From positions 868,001-932,000 of the forward strand of contig JAGPXD010000005.1 of assembly GCA_020746995.1 (NCBI GenBank): DNA of 64,000 nt, written 5' to 3'. Source of the stretch: Plectosphaerella cucumerina. Taxonomy: Eukaryota > Ascomycota > Sordariomycetes > Glomerellales > Plectosphaerellaceae. The notes beneath the pieces were generated by a model that was given only the letters and a program-made list of their open reading frames with translations, was not told the origin of the DNA and ran no database searches. Shown piece after piece: positions 11,001 through 20,700 of the stretch. The position numbers were made by a program, and so were the translations under genes. Each line of letters opens with the position of its first letter. The first letter of the stretch is position 1.

Positions 11001-13076
11001 GTGGTTGGGACGGCATGTGCCTTGTATGCCCTTGGTGATGCAGTGCTGACAGGGACCTAGGTCCGGGCCTTCGCCGACCTCGGGAGGAGCGTGGGCGGCC
11101 CAGTGCTCTGAACTGGGCTCCGTGTCGACGTCCAAGTCGTCATCTGGGTCGGCCTCCCATTGTACCACCGGACGAGGGGGAAGAAGCCCCGCGGCGGCTT
11201 GGAAGATATCGCCCGGGGTGTTGTTGATGGTGGCCCCCGACGATATCAGGGTGTCAGCCGAGCTGGAGCCCAGACGTCGACCGATGCCTCGGGGGTTCTC
11301 AGGCGTCTCGAAGACGTCGCTGCCTTCGGGGAGGTTGACGGGAAGCGAGGACGTCGGGTTGGGAGGCATGCGGCACTGCATCTTGCTGCGGATGCAGTAC
11401 CGGCAGGGAACGTTGCCGTTACACGCGTGTCCAAGGGCGCGGCATGCGATGCATCTGTTCCGAACGGGCGAGTCGTCGCATTCATACCCGCTGCTTCCGC
11501 CAGGTGAATCGACCTCTCCTCCCGAGCGGACCATCATGGCCCTTGGCGCGCCAGGGGGCACGAGTCTCGGCTCCATCTCCTCCTCCTCCTCGGCATCCTT
11601 CATGGGCTCGTCCTCTTCATCATCAAGCTCCGTGATGCGCTTCTGCTTCTCCGCCCGTTCCGCGTCCCGTCGACGATGACGAAAGACTGACTCGAGGTTA
11701 TTGTCCTCCTTCCTGGCCGCCCGCTGGAGCAGCTCCTCCTTGAGCTGGGCATTCTTCGCCTGATAGACGAGATCACGGTCGCTCTCAGTCTCCGGCCGAG
11801 TCCTCAACTTCTTTCTCATACGGTCGAAGAAACCTTGGCCAAAGGATTCCGATACCCGGTCCCTCTCGAAACCGGGAACCTTCAGGTCCGCGGCCTGTTC
11901 TCTCGTCAGGAGTCTCTGGCCCCTCTCCCATGTGTGCTGGTGATATTCGAGAGAGAAGTCCTTGTCGTCGGGGTTCTCGCGCCAGAAGCCGGCTTCATAT
12001 TCGCTGATGAATTGCCGCTGTTGGACAACCTTCTTCGGGCCATCTGCTTCGGCGACGGGGAGCTTCGGGTTCGCAGCTGAGGATTTGAGACGGGGGAGGA
12101 CGAGGCGGTCTTGCCAGGGTCCCTTCTTGATCTTTCCCAGGACCTGCCAGGCTGGGCCCAGATGCTTCAACTCCTGCGGCGAGCCGCGTTCGAGAACAGA
12201 AGTGCCCTCGTGGTTGGGATTGAGACCCAGCTCGTCCACCTCCTCCTGCGTCCAGACCATTCCGGGCCAGCGGTTGCGCACACCGCCGCGGAGAGTCGAG
12301 TAGTCCCCCACCTGCGCGCCGGGATACTCGTGGTCCCAGTTCTGCGGCTGTCTCCCGCGTTGCCAACGAGGCGGAGGCGTCTCATCCACGGAGGGGATAG
12401 GCATGCGAAACTCGTCTTTCTCTTGCGGCACGCCCACGTCCCTCTCAAGTGGCGGGTACCCCGTCGAGCCGTCGTTCTTCTTGAACCTCAAAAGCTCATC
12501 GATAAGGTCCCTGCGCGGCGGCTTCTTGAGCCCCCCCGCGTCAACAAACGGGTTCTCCGTATCCTTGTACCCCTTCCCTCTCACAACCTCCTCCGAATCA
12601 TCCGAAATGTTCTCATCATCCTCGGCTTCGTCTTCGTCATGAAAATCCGCAGCCGACAGCCCCACGGCATGCCCATGCCCCCACAGCGTAAGCACTCGAC
12701 GTTTCGCCAAAACACCCGACTTCATCGGGTCGTAAAACACGGGCGGCGGACCGGGCGGCAGCAGCGGCGACGGCAACTTCTCCCCCGTGCTCGGCGTCTC
12801 GAGCGGCCCGGAAAGCGGACGCAGGAGTGGCTGCTTGGGCCCCTTCGACGGCGAACCCTTCTTTCTCTTGACCGCCACGTCAGGCGTCCGCATGTGAGGC
12901 GGGACATACGCCGGCGTCTTCGCAATCCTCCCTGGTGGAGGAGGCGAGAACCGCACCTGCGGGCGGCGCTTGTTCTGGTTTGCGCCCTGGTCCACCCAGG
13001 TCACCTTCAGCTTCTTGTCGCCGCCGGCAGTGGGCGCCATGGCTGGTTGTTGTTGCTGCTGGTGTTTCTCACTCAT
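8043..13076 (-). CDS. Giant intronless protein with six Zn2Cys6-like clusters
   Basis: A single uninterrupted frame of 1,677 residues from the ATG at 13076 (MSEKHQQQQQ). The frame stays open 63 codons further upstream, but that stretch reads like 5' leader. Residues 1-530 are basic, proline-rich and disordered, with acidic patches near 146-163 and 484-502. Residues 542-1001 hold six successive cysteine clusters. Clusters 1 (542-568) and 6 (975-1001) have the exact CX2CX6CX5CX2CX6C spacing of fungal Zn2Cys6 DNA-binding domains. The other four (676-714, 744-775, 819-852, 896-937) are looser variants. A Pro/Ser/Asp-rich stretch follows, then a second cysteine-rich block (about 1432-1623) with CxxC pairs resembling zinc ribbons. 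No fungal transcription-factor middle domain is visible. I know no characterised homologue. Nuclear DNA or RNA binding is a reasonable inference, but repeated zinc clusters could equally be a protein-binding scaffold. Confidence 0.85.
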   Translation of the reverse strand: MSEKHQQQQQPAMAPTAGGDKKLKVTWVDQGANQNKRRPQVRFSPPPPGRIAKTPAYVPPHMRTPDVAVKRKKGSPSKGPKQPLLRPLSGPLETPSTGEKLPSPLLPPGPPPVFYDPMKSGVLAKRRVLTLWGHGHAVGLSAADFHDEDEAEDDENISDDSEEVVRGKGYKDTENPFVDAGGLKKPPRRDLIDELLRFKKNDGSTGYPPLERDVGVPQEKDEFRMPIPSVDETPPPRWQRGRQPQNWDHEYPGAQVGDYSTLRGGVRNRWPGMVWTQEEVDELGLNPNHEGTSVLERGSPQELKHLGPAWQVLGKIKKGPWQDRLVLPRLKSSAANPKLPVAEADGPKKVVQQRQFISEYEAGFWRENPDDKDFSLEYHQHTWERGQRLLTREQAADLKVPGFERDRVSESFGQGFFDRMRKKLRTRPETESDRDLVYQAKNAQLKEELLQRAARKEDNNLESVFRHRRRDAERAEKQKRITELDDEEDEPMKDAEEEEEMEPRLVPPGAPRAMMVRSGGEVDSPGGSSGYECDDSPVRNRCIACRALGHACNGNVPCRYCIRSKMQCRMPPNPTSSLPVNLPEGSDVFETPENPRGIGRRLGSSSADTLISSGATINNTPGDIFQAAAGLLPPRPVVQWEADPDDDLDVDTEPSSEHWAAHAPPEVGEGPDLGPCQHCITKGIQGTCRPNHDIGLECSSCAGIRVRGDLGHECRVNNILYRPRRHAVTRNRYRGIKGAIVYRCDGCDAARKKDCDVDPFVRAACTHCSRAGKQCAWHLDRRRPPRVAGNILVMLPRLALRENNNLGAMRLVPWWRRGCADCVEKGERCSWLNDYRTIGYRCKACIGSDKPCVDSEAPDRKFTRDLELGSTVFHSGRPMISDPRVVPRGFGGLGACQTCSIIAGKPGACAEQYKLCYGWAGADGYACLRCTTLGLPCVTGVARPGTMPPVLPYVDRELIGYGSGYPGTALTFPACRACVQNNRWCDRMRPCHECKVRDLPCRIGGLDEGIGLGLIPRVEFEQMGVAVRAEYWMALGYGTNGPSGDRTGIPTGEIVGPIELAWVVYDDLGGGIPTDGKGAAQFVDIRQRRSASDMARDGPGASTGPEATSSNAAGGSEAGSGASNNSPKSVMTFHTLSPPGPPPGPPADIDPDAVQTVMPEVTPPGPGRRMSLFHNGFQQQPKRLVNGVVVIDDRPLEPGAISFVNTPRAEVHGNTIIPDSNTIPEEAPEEARPNEPTTFGDSFMSNSDFEPELEPDFNNTSQSFNASQPEGHVLGSDLSPFTVSRSPAARAADYDDNFLRELAEQGPDPRSSASAPARDTWADVAELAGVAAEDRFTRAYLGVHKGISLGVVPDGRNVPPLQRILLTLEGSDTHAVAAANPYVLPPERSDMPSRNALARYLMSTWASPGTDVLRDIPDNPQLLPLAQDHNRCQDYGTEGNPPPCGALVTRSGPSHCENTQHIANHDPNAIQPTYVCDTCDEITTNNLLIGPAALTGHDFQAMRTYACDSCSSAEYVSPGVIMPYDASLVSGCSCASKLLQRRLCSAHRYTLAGALVINTLIIREWQLVNFPPSFCLFCKKTSHGTESSKTGRLLYGPPTVYFCVNCQTRVADPDRSGTLFYGCKIGPLGTVVQDQRGQAIVGALYANNKKLGNSVSSKEHVPSNRSETPELDMMEID

Positions 13077-14039
13077 GGTTGTGTGATGTGTCGTGGAAAA
13101 AGGCAACGATATGTGACACAGCCGTCTTGTGCCTCGAATGGGGAAAACGACAGGTAAGAAAAGGGGGTCGGGACAGTCGTCTTTGCTTCTTGCCACACAT
13201 CCATCAGGCTGATGTGCTGTCTTAATACTGGCGGGACGGCCTTCCCCTCTGATACCTGCGGACAAAGAGGCCCATTGCTCTCATTCTTGCTGCTGTGAGT
13301 TCATGGTGTGAGAGAGCCCCTCTTTGTGGACGCCTCTTTGGAGATACAACAAGGCGGTGGTCCCCTTTGTTCTACTCACTTTGTCCGTACATGCTTTGGG
13401 CGTCTAGGGAGACTCGAGTTATTCGAAGCAGCAGAAGGCGGGCACAGCAAGTTGGCGAGACGGGCAAGCACCCGAGGCTGTGTCGTATCATTGAGGCATC
13501 CCGTCACTCAAATCGGCAGAGCACTTCGTGGAGTCGAATCATTCTTGTTAAACTCTCAAGGGCCGCCTCAACCCTCGAGTCTATCCGAGGCGGCCACATC
13601 CCATTAAAATGTACATCCTCACCCGCCAGCCCCGGACGGCGGCCGACGGGTCTTCCTCTGCTGAAGTCCCTCAAATCATGCTTCTTTGCCTCTTGCCTCA
13701 TCAAGCTCTGCGCCGGTCCTGTTTGTTCATAAAGAGTGTAGTCAGGGGTATCTTGCTCATTCGAGCCGTCTGTCGCCCAGGAAATTCAAATCGCATAAAT
13801 GCAGCGCGCACCTCGGGAGGCGAGCGCCGTCGCCTCCCGCGTCCGGGGGTATTTCGTTCAATGAGTGTCGTGAACCGGTGTAGCTTCAAGGGGCCGTCAA
13901 AAATTTCAATCATGCGTGTCCCCGCGCATCGCGGGGTCATTACGTATTAAGGAGTGTCGTGAAATGATGCAAAATGGTCGCACGGGGTGACGGCGCGCGA
14001 GGGAAAGGATGTGGTCGTGTGGATGAGAAGACTGGGCGT
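13077..14039. other. Gap between two minus-strand genes
   Basis: Promoter of the zinc-cluster gene plus the 3' side of the GPI-protein gene. It contains a short direct repeat flanking a hairpin (13863-13963, listed separately). No coding gene recognised. Confidence 0.5.
13863..13963. repeat. 12-bp direct repeats flanking a perfect hairpin
   Basis: GAGTGTCGTGAA occurs at 13863-13874 and again at 13952-13963, in the same orientation. Between them, 13920-13936 forms a perfect 7-bp stem with a 3-nt loop (CCCCGCG / CGCGGGG). It lies just past the stop codon of the GPI-protein gene, so it could be part of that 3' untranslated region. Function unknown. Confidence 0.7.
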
Positions 14040-17000
14040 CTACAGGAGCAGGACGGCCACGACGGGGGCCACAACTGTCCAGAGCGTCCTGCTGCCGAAG
14101 AGAGACGACGCAGCAGCCGTCTCAATCGGGGGCAGTGATTCAGTTCCGCTTGGTGCCGTGAAGGTCTGCGATCCGCTGGGCAAGGAAGTCTGAGAGGCCG
14201 GGGGCGCACCGCCAGACTCGCTGGCGGAAGCAGTCTCGGAGCCGCCAGGCACATCGCTGCCGCTGGACGCCGCTCCGGAAGACGCTGGGTCATCGCTGGG
14301 GGCGACGCTGGATCCAGAGTCCGCGGCCGAGCTCGTAGCCGCCGTGCCGTCATCGCTCTCGCTGGCCGTGCTCGAAGACTCAGCCGACGATTCAGGTGCA
14401 CTTGACTGGGCCGACGACGGCTCAGACTCGCTCTGCGTCGAGCTCGGGAAGGATTCGCTCGAAGCAGGGGTGCTAGAAGCGGGAGAGCTCGAAACGGGGG
14501 CGCTCGAGGGGGCAGCACTCGAAGTGGTGCTGATGGCCAACGACTCAGCCGACGTGTTCGAGTCCACTGGCGCCTGCGAGGTCGTGACCACGTTGACCGA
14601 TGACGAGGTAACCGCACTCAGAATGGGGGGAACCGACGAGAGACTTGCAGGCGGCGTCGAGCTGGTCGAGGCAGGCTCGGAGACAGGTTCAGGTGCCTGG
14701 CCTTCACAGTACGTCAGGAACTGGCTGAAGGCCTCCTCCTTGTACTTGCGTCCTCCCGTCCCAAGGCTGTCGGAGTTTCCCTCGATGCACACGTCGCACG
14801 AGTCCAGCTCCTCCCTGAATTGAGAGCCATCTCTGCAAAGCTCGGGCGTCTTGCCGACAGACAGAGCCTCCTTGTACGCGTTGTTGCAGAATGCGTAGCA
14901 CACGGCCGGCGCGACGGGGCCTGACGGTGTCTGGCGCTTCTCGAACCTGGCGCGCGCGGCAATCTCGGCATCGAGCTCCTCCATGGCCAGGTCGCGCACT
15001 ACGAGCGATGAAGAAGGCTGCGGGAACACGACGATGGATGTGGCCGACGCCCAGTTGCCAGTGGTGATGGTGAACTTCTTGCCGTACTTGTGCTTGACAT
15101 ACGTCTCATACTCGAAGATGGAGAAGGGCAGTCCGAACGCGTTGGGGTTCAGGTTGAAGTAACCCTCATCGGGCGGTACGTAGCCCGTCTCGTTCTTGGG
15201 CCAGCTCACCTTCGTGTACGGCGGCGACGGAGTACAGTACTTGGGCTTGCAGACGTAGGTGTCGGCTGGTGGCGACGCCCAAAGGTTGCAGCCCTCGGGC
15301 TTGGGCGGGTTGCACACGGTGCCAGGGAGACAGCCGAAAGTCCTGTCGCCGAGGGGATCGTAAGGCTCTTCTGGCGTGAACCCGGGCGAGTTGGTCGGCG
15401 CCGGGCACTGGGAGACCGGCGGCCGGGACACGACCACGGTCGTTGTAATGACCCTCGTCGGGCCAGGAACCACGCTGATGATCACCTCGCCATCCCTTGT
15501 GACCGTGATTGTCGATGCTGGCTGTGTTGTCGTGAAGGTTGTCGTGACGGTCTGGCCGGGAAGCGTCAGGGTGCCCGGCGGCAGGGTGATGGTCTCGCCG
15601 TCCTGAGTCACCGTCTGGGTTCCGGGGGAGAGAGTCACCGTGTCGGCACCCTGGGTGACCGTCTGGGTTCCGCCAGGCAGAGTGAAGGTCTCTCCATCTT
15701 GGGTCACGGTGCGTGTCTCTGCATCACCGGTGACGGTGAATGTCGCTCCATCCTGCGTCACGGTACGCGTCTCCCCATCTTGAGTGACAGTGCGAGTCTC
15801 CGCCGGAATCGTGACCGTGTCAGCGTCATTGGTCACCGTTGCCGTCTCGGTGAAGTAGATCTCCGACGTCAGAACAGAAACCGTGGTGAACGTCTCCGTG
15901 ATGTACTCGGTGACGTCCGAGTAGATAATCGTCGGAACCACCGTAACGTACGTGTAGGTAGTCGTGTAGGTCGTGATGGTCGAGTACGTCTCGGTGGCAA
16001 CTTGGGTCTCGGTCTGGAAGTCAGTCTCCGTCAGTGTCTGATAGTCGGTGGCGATCTGAGTCTCCGTCTGGTAGTCTGTCGCCGTCTGGATTTGAGTCGC
16101 AGTCTGGGTCCGTGTGGCAGTCTCGGTCTTGGTCCTCCACTTGGTCGTGGTGTAGTAGACGCAACCCTTCTCAGGGGTCTCAACTTGAACGATGCTGTCG
16201 GCAAAATCGGTCGGCGCAGAATCGATGAACCCAGGCTTTCCGGGCCCAGTGCAGCTGATCATCTCGTCAGCATCCCGTTCCACCCTTAAACGAGCTCCTG
16301 TATACTTACACCGAGGTTGTCACCGTCACGGGGTAGGACTGGATCACCGTCCTGGTCTGGTAGTCGGTCGCGACCTCGGTGCGGGTCTGGTAATCGGTGG
16401 CCGTCTGGACATTCGTCTCGATGAAGGTCGTGAAGACCGTCACGGTCACGTTCTGCGTCTCAGGCACACACCTTGGCAACGGTTAGCTTCAAGTCTGAGA
16501 CAGTTAAACTATATCAGAAGCTTACTCGGAGACGGACGGAGGCAGGTACGTTGGTGGTGGGTATGTCGGAGGAGGGTAGTCCGACGTCGACGAGCATTCG
16601 GGAATCTGCGTCACGGTAACGTTTTGCGTGACCGGGACACATCTGTAAAGCAGTCAGCCTTCTATCGTGGCCGCAAAAGTAGATGAAACTTACGAAGACG
16701 GGCCGCCCTCCGACACGGACGGGCACTCGGATGGCTGCGGACACTCGGAAGGTGGCGGGTAATCGGGGGTCGCCGTCACGGTAATGTTCTCCGTGACCGG
16801 AACACAACTAGCCAGCTTGTCAGTCTCTCGCCACGCCCGGGGAGATCTCCAAAACTTACGTCGTCGCACCCTCTTCAGGCGGAGTGTAAATCGATGGCGG
16901 CGGGTAGCCTGCCGTCACGGTGACGGTCGTGTCCGGAGCGCAGCTAAAGGGACATCAGCTTGAGGTTCGCGGCATGCCCACGAAGTGCCGAAGATCTTAC

Positions 17001-17757
17001 GTCTGCGAGTTGGGCGGCGGGCTGTAGATGGACGGCGGAGGACATTCTCCCGAAAGAGTGACGGTCGCCTCGGGAGGGCAGCTGGGTTGCCAGTCAGCTT
17101 CTCGTCTCCTGTGGTGGTCGCTTCAAGTCTCACCTCGGCTGGTTTTCAGGCGGGTTCGAGGGCGGCGGGTAGTTTCCTGATGCCGTGACGGTGACAGTAT
17201 CCTTCTCGCAACTGTAACCGGTCAGCTTTCTTCATGGCCTAAGCAAGATCGCGGAACCTACGATGACTGCTGCGGTGGTGGCTGGTACGGCCCAGTTGCG
17301 GTGACGGTGACAGTGTCCTTGATCGTCTCCGGCTTGCATCTGGCAGAAAGTGAGCTTCTCCTCGTATCTGGGAGCCTTGGAAAGCTTACGATGGCTGCTC
17401 CGGCGGCTGCTGGTAGGCTCCAGTCGCCGTCACAGTGACGGTCTCCTTGACAGTTACAACCTCCCTGAGAATGGTCAATTGGCTTCTCCTGACGCCTTCC
17501 AAGACCCGAGACTAACGTTGGGTGAGGCTGCTGCTGCTGCGCCGCGGTAACCGTGTTCACAACGGTGACTGTTGTCGTCGAGATGGGATAGCTGGGCGGC
17601 ACGTCAGATCTCGGGAAGCCAGTATCGTCCACCTGGCTGGTCATCACTCACCAGGGTGCTTGAGGAGGGCAGTCGCAGTTTCCAGCGACGAGTGACTGTG
17701 CTCCGGCGAGGGCGGACAAGGCGCCCACGGCCACGATACTGCTCCACCGGCTCACCA
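14040..17757 (-). CDS. GPI-anchored modular surface protein, one repeat per exon
   Basis: Predicted secreted, GPI-anchored wall protein of 1,061 residues. Eleven exons: 17651-17757, 17517-17591, 17390-17464, 17262-17339, 17134-17211, 17001-17081, 16860-16943, 16694-16807, 16526-16642, 16310-16471 and 14040-16254. All ten introns are phase 2 and 50-59 nt long. Exon 1 encodes a signal peptide ending near ALAGAQS. Most following exons encode one module of the form Cys-x-TVTVTA-x-YPPP, and exons 4-11 each open with a Cys codon. Exon 11 carries Thr-rich repeats (ATDYQT, about 366-410; RTVTQDGET, about 478-555), a cysteine domain (about 607-840) with a Kex2-type KR site near 763-764, a Ser/Ala-rich stalk, and a hydrophobic GPI signal ending VVAPVVAVLLL. 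This architecture resembles fungal adhesins. Adhesion is inference. The start is the ATG giving the signal peptide. Confidence 0.88.
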
Positions 17758-20700
17758 TGACGACTGGGAGCTCCGGGGGCGAGGGACTGTGTTGGCGGGT
17801 TCACTTCGCGGGCGTCCCAAACGAGCGTGGACGACTTTGCAGAAACGAGCGAGAGCTTTCTCGGCTTCCTGGGTGCAACGACCGACGGGAGGTTGGGGGC
17901 AGAAAGAACGGGACGCGGGATGCAAGGACGGTCGGCCGGCACCTGGGGTCCTGATATGTATGTGTGTGTGCTTGCTTGCAGGTGGGCGGAGGCCGCAGCC
18001 AACTAGGCAATAACAAGCAAAGCTATCAAGGGCCCCTGGGGCGGGCGAGAGGGGAGCCGCCGGGGGGGAAGAGGCAATGGCGGCAGCCTTACCGGTGAGC
18101 CAGCAACCACCACAGGACGCATCGGCGGCGGCGAGATGACGAGCAGGGGGTGGGCAGTTCAACGGTAAGCCGACGGCCTAAATCAGCCTCTCGGAGCTGC
18201 GTCAACTTGGCAAGGTGCCCGACGGGTGTGTGTGTAGGGGAGGGGGTGTTGGACAGGGTCAAAGGGAAGGATCGGACGTTGGGGGCCGTCTTCTTTGACC
18301 ACGACAGCGGGAGAGGCCGACGACGCCTGCGTCGTCCCGAGAAACAGGCCCAAGTGAGCAGAGGGATGTAGGTAAGATGAGAGTTTTGGGCGCTGGGCAC
18401 CGACTCCACAGACCCCAAGCGGGCATATAATGCGCAAAGCTCGCTGGTGAGAGTAGGCCGTACGGTGGTGGGCGTATCATCCATCCGCGTATGTCATGGG
18501 ATATGAGCGGATTCAATATTTGCTGACACCGCCGCCCGGGACACAACTTTGGTGCTGTTCTGGTCCGACCCCGAACCTGCTGCGACACTGATGGCCGCGG
18601 CGGCCTGGCCAACATGAGGGGATAGAAGATTTCGAGAGGGGAACGACGGCAAGAATCATCGGGCGGGGGGAGGAGTGAGCGCCCCGGATCCCTGCTCAGG
18701 CCTGCATGAGGGTCCTGCTGGGCCCGGCTGGAGCCAGCAAGCAGGTGCAGCGAGTCCGCGGTGATGGTGCCACGGCATGGGGTTTCGTGGTATCCCGTCC
18801 GGAGCGGGCCACAAGAGCAGGCTGCGAGTCTGCGATGCTTCAAAGTACGATGCGATGCGATGCGAAGGGGCGGCGTGGGCGCGGCGCAACGGCTGTGACG
18901 CCGCCCCGCCGGCGCCGTGTGTTTGATCGCGCGGCCGGCGCATGTGAGAACCACGCTGGCGGAGCCATCAACGTGGCCATGGCAGCTGCCTCGGGGCATT
19001 TCGATTGCCTATTTTTAAGGGTCGACGCGCCGGTTCGGAGTTGACTGTCAGTAGCCTGGAAGTCTACGGTGGGCTGAAGTGGTGCGGCAGGATGGGCGAT
19101 GATGATTTGACCGCGGCGGTCAGAAGGCAGAGGCCGTGTAAGCCGGCGAGAGGCGGTGCTGAAGTCGGGGCTGGAGACGTCAAGTCAGTCGATATGGCAC
19201 TTCCCGCTGTGGATTGGCGGAGCGAACACCGCTAGCTTGACCGTCCGTCGCGAGCTTGAAAAGACAGCCGAACGCTTGTGCAGTTGTGCCATGGGAGCTA
19301 TGCCAGGGCGCAGGATGCGATTCGAGACGCGAACGAAGTGTCGGTCCCCAACCTGCAGATACGGCAGCGACGGTAGAGGAGCAGAGCAGAGCAGAGCAGA
19401 GCAAGTGCAGCCAAGTCCGGTGTGTGCGGTGTGTCTGCAGTGAGCGTGGCTGGTCCTTCGGCGGTCCGTCGGGCGTCCACCAACCGCGTTGTTCGTCCAG
19501 GTCGACGCAGCCACAGGAAGCCCCGCCGACAGGCCAGCAGAGCGAGCACCCCTGCTGCTGTTGGCCATGGCCTAGGGAGGTGGGAGGCGAGGCGGGTCGA
19601 CTCCAGCCCTGGCCGTGGGGGCTTGAAGATGCTGGTAAATCTGATGTGATCTTGACCGAAGACGAGAAGGGAAACAAGGATTCTTCTCTTGCCCGTTCCT
19701 CCCGTCCCTGGAGATGTGGTGTGCCGCCCCGGGACTGAGGTCCAGCATGCAGTCCAGCGGCCATCGCCCGGGAGAGTAGATGGACATTGCATTGTCCTGC
19801 TTGTCCTTGGAAAGTCGGTGACACGGCATGAATAGTCTCGCGTGGCTTGTGCCCGCACGTACAAGTACGTTGAGGTGGTGCCGTGTGGCCCGGACGGGAG
19901 AGACGAAGCGTGCAGCTTGCCCAGTCCGCCCAGCCCAGCCTCATGGGACTGGGCCGGCGCGTGGTGCATTGGCACGGCTGGCAACGAGACAGAGTCCCAT
20001 CAGGCTGCGGCCGGTACTTGTTGGGTGCTTCGAAGCGGACCAAGGGGAAGCTGGAGGTTGTGCTTTGCCTTTACCCGGAAGGGTGGTAGTCGGCAGGCTC
20101 GAGGCTCCAAGTGGCGACGATGGCGGGCATATTCGAGTCGGGCGGCGGCGCCACAGAGATCCGTCCCGTGGAGATGAGCGAGTTGGAGCAATGAGAATAG
20201 ATCAAAGTGGACGGAGTCATGTGCGAGTTGGTGGAGATGAAGTTGGGATGGGAATTGAGGCTTGGCTCCAAAATCTCCAGTTTGCTTTGTTCTGGACATG
20301 CCATGTCAGGGTCGCGACTTCCTCCCCAGCCTCAAAGGCAGCACTGAGAATCGACGCCCCGTCGGCAGTAGGCCCGAGCGGCCATTGGGCGACCGTTGAA
20401 GTCCCTGGGGCGCCAGCTGAATGTGATTCGCTCGCCTTCCGGCTGACGGATCCCGGCCGCCATCACTGCTAACCATTTGTAGACTAGCGGACTCTGACCC
20501 CGCCTGGAGCCCAGGTCTGTTGTGTGCTTGCCTTTTGCTTGGGAAGCTCGACAGGAAGGAACGAAGGAGGAAGGAAGCAAGAAGGAGGGAAGCTACCTAC
20601 GGTAGGTGACAGGTGCCAATGCTTGAAGGAGGGACCATCTCGGGCGGCAGCGGTGTAATTGTCGCCGATCTGCTCCCATTATTCATCCGCTTCCACCATC

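Noticed and set aside
12111..13157. 348-codon plus-strand frame, Arg-rich
   Set aside because: Antisense of the zinc-cluster protein's N-terminal region.
15090..16289. 399-codon plus-strand frame
   Set aside because: Antisense to the Thr-rich repeats of the GPI protein; its apparent repeats mirror those codons.
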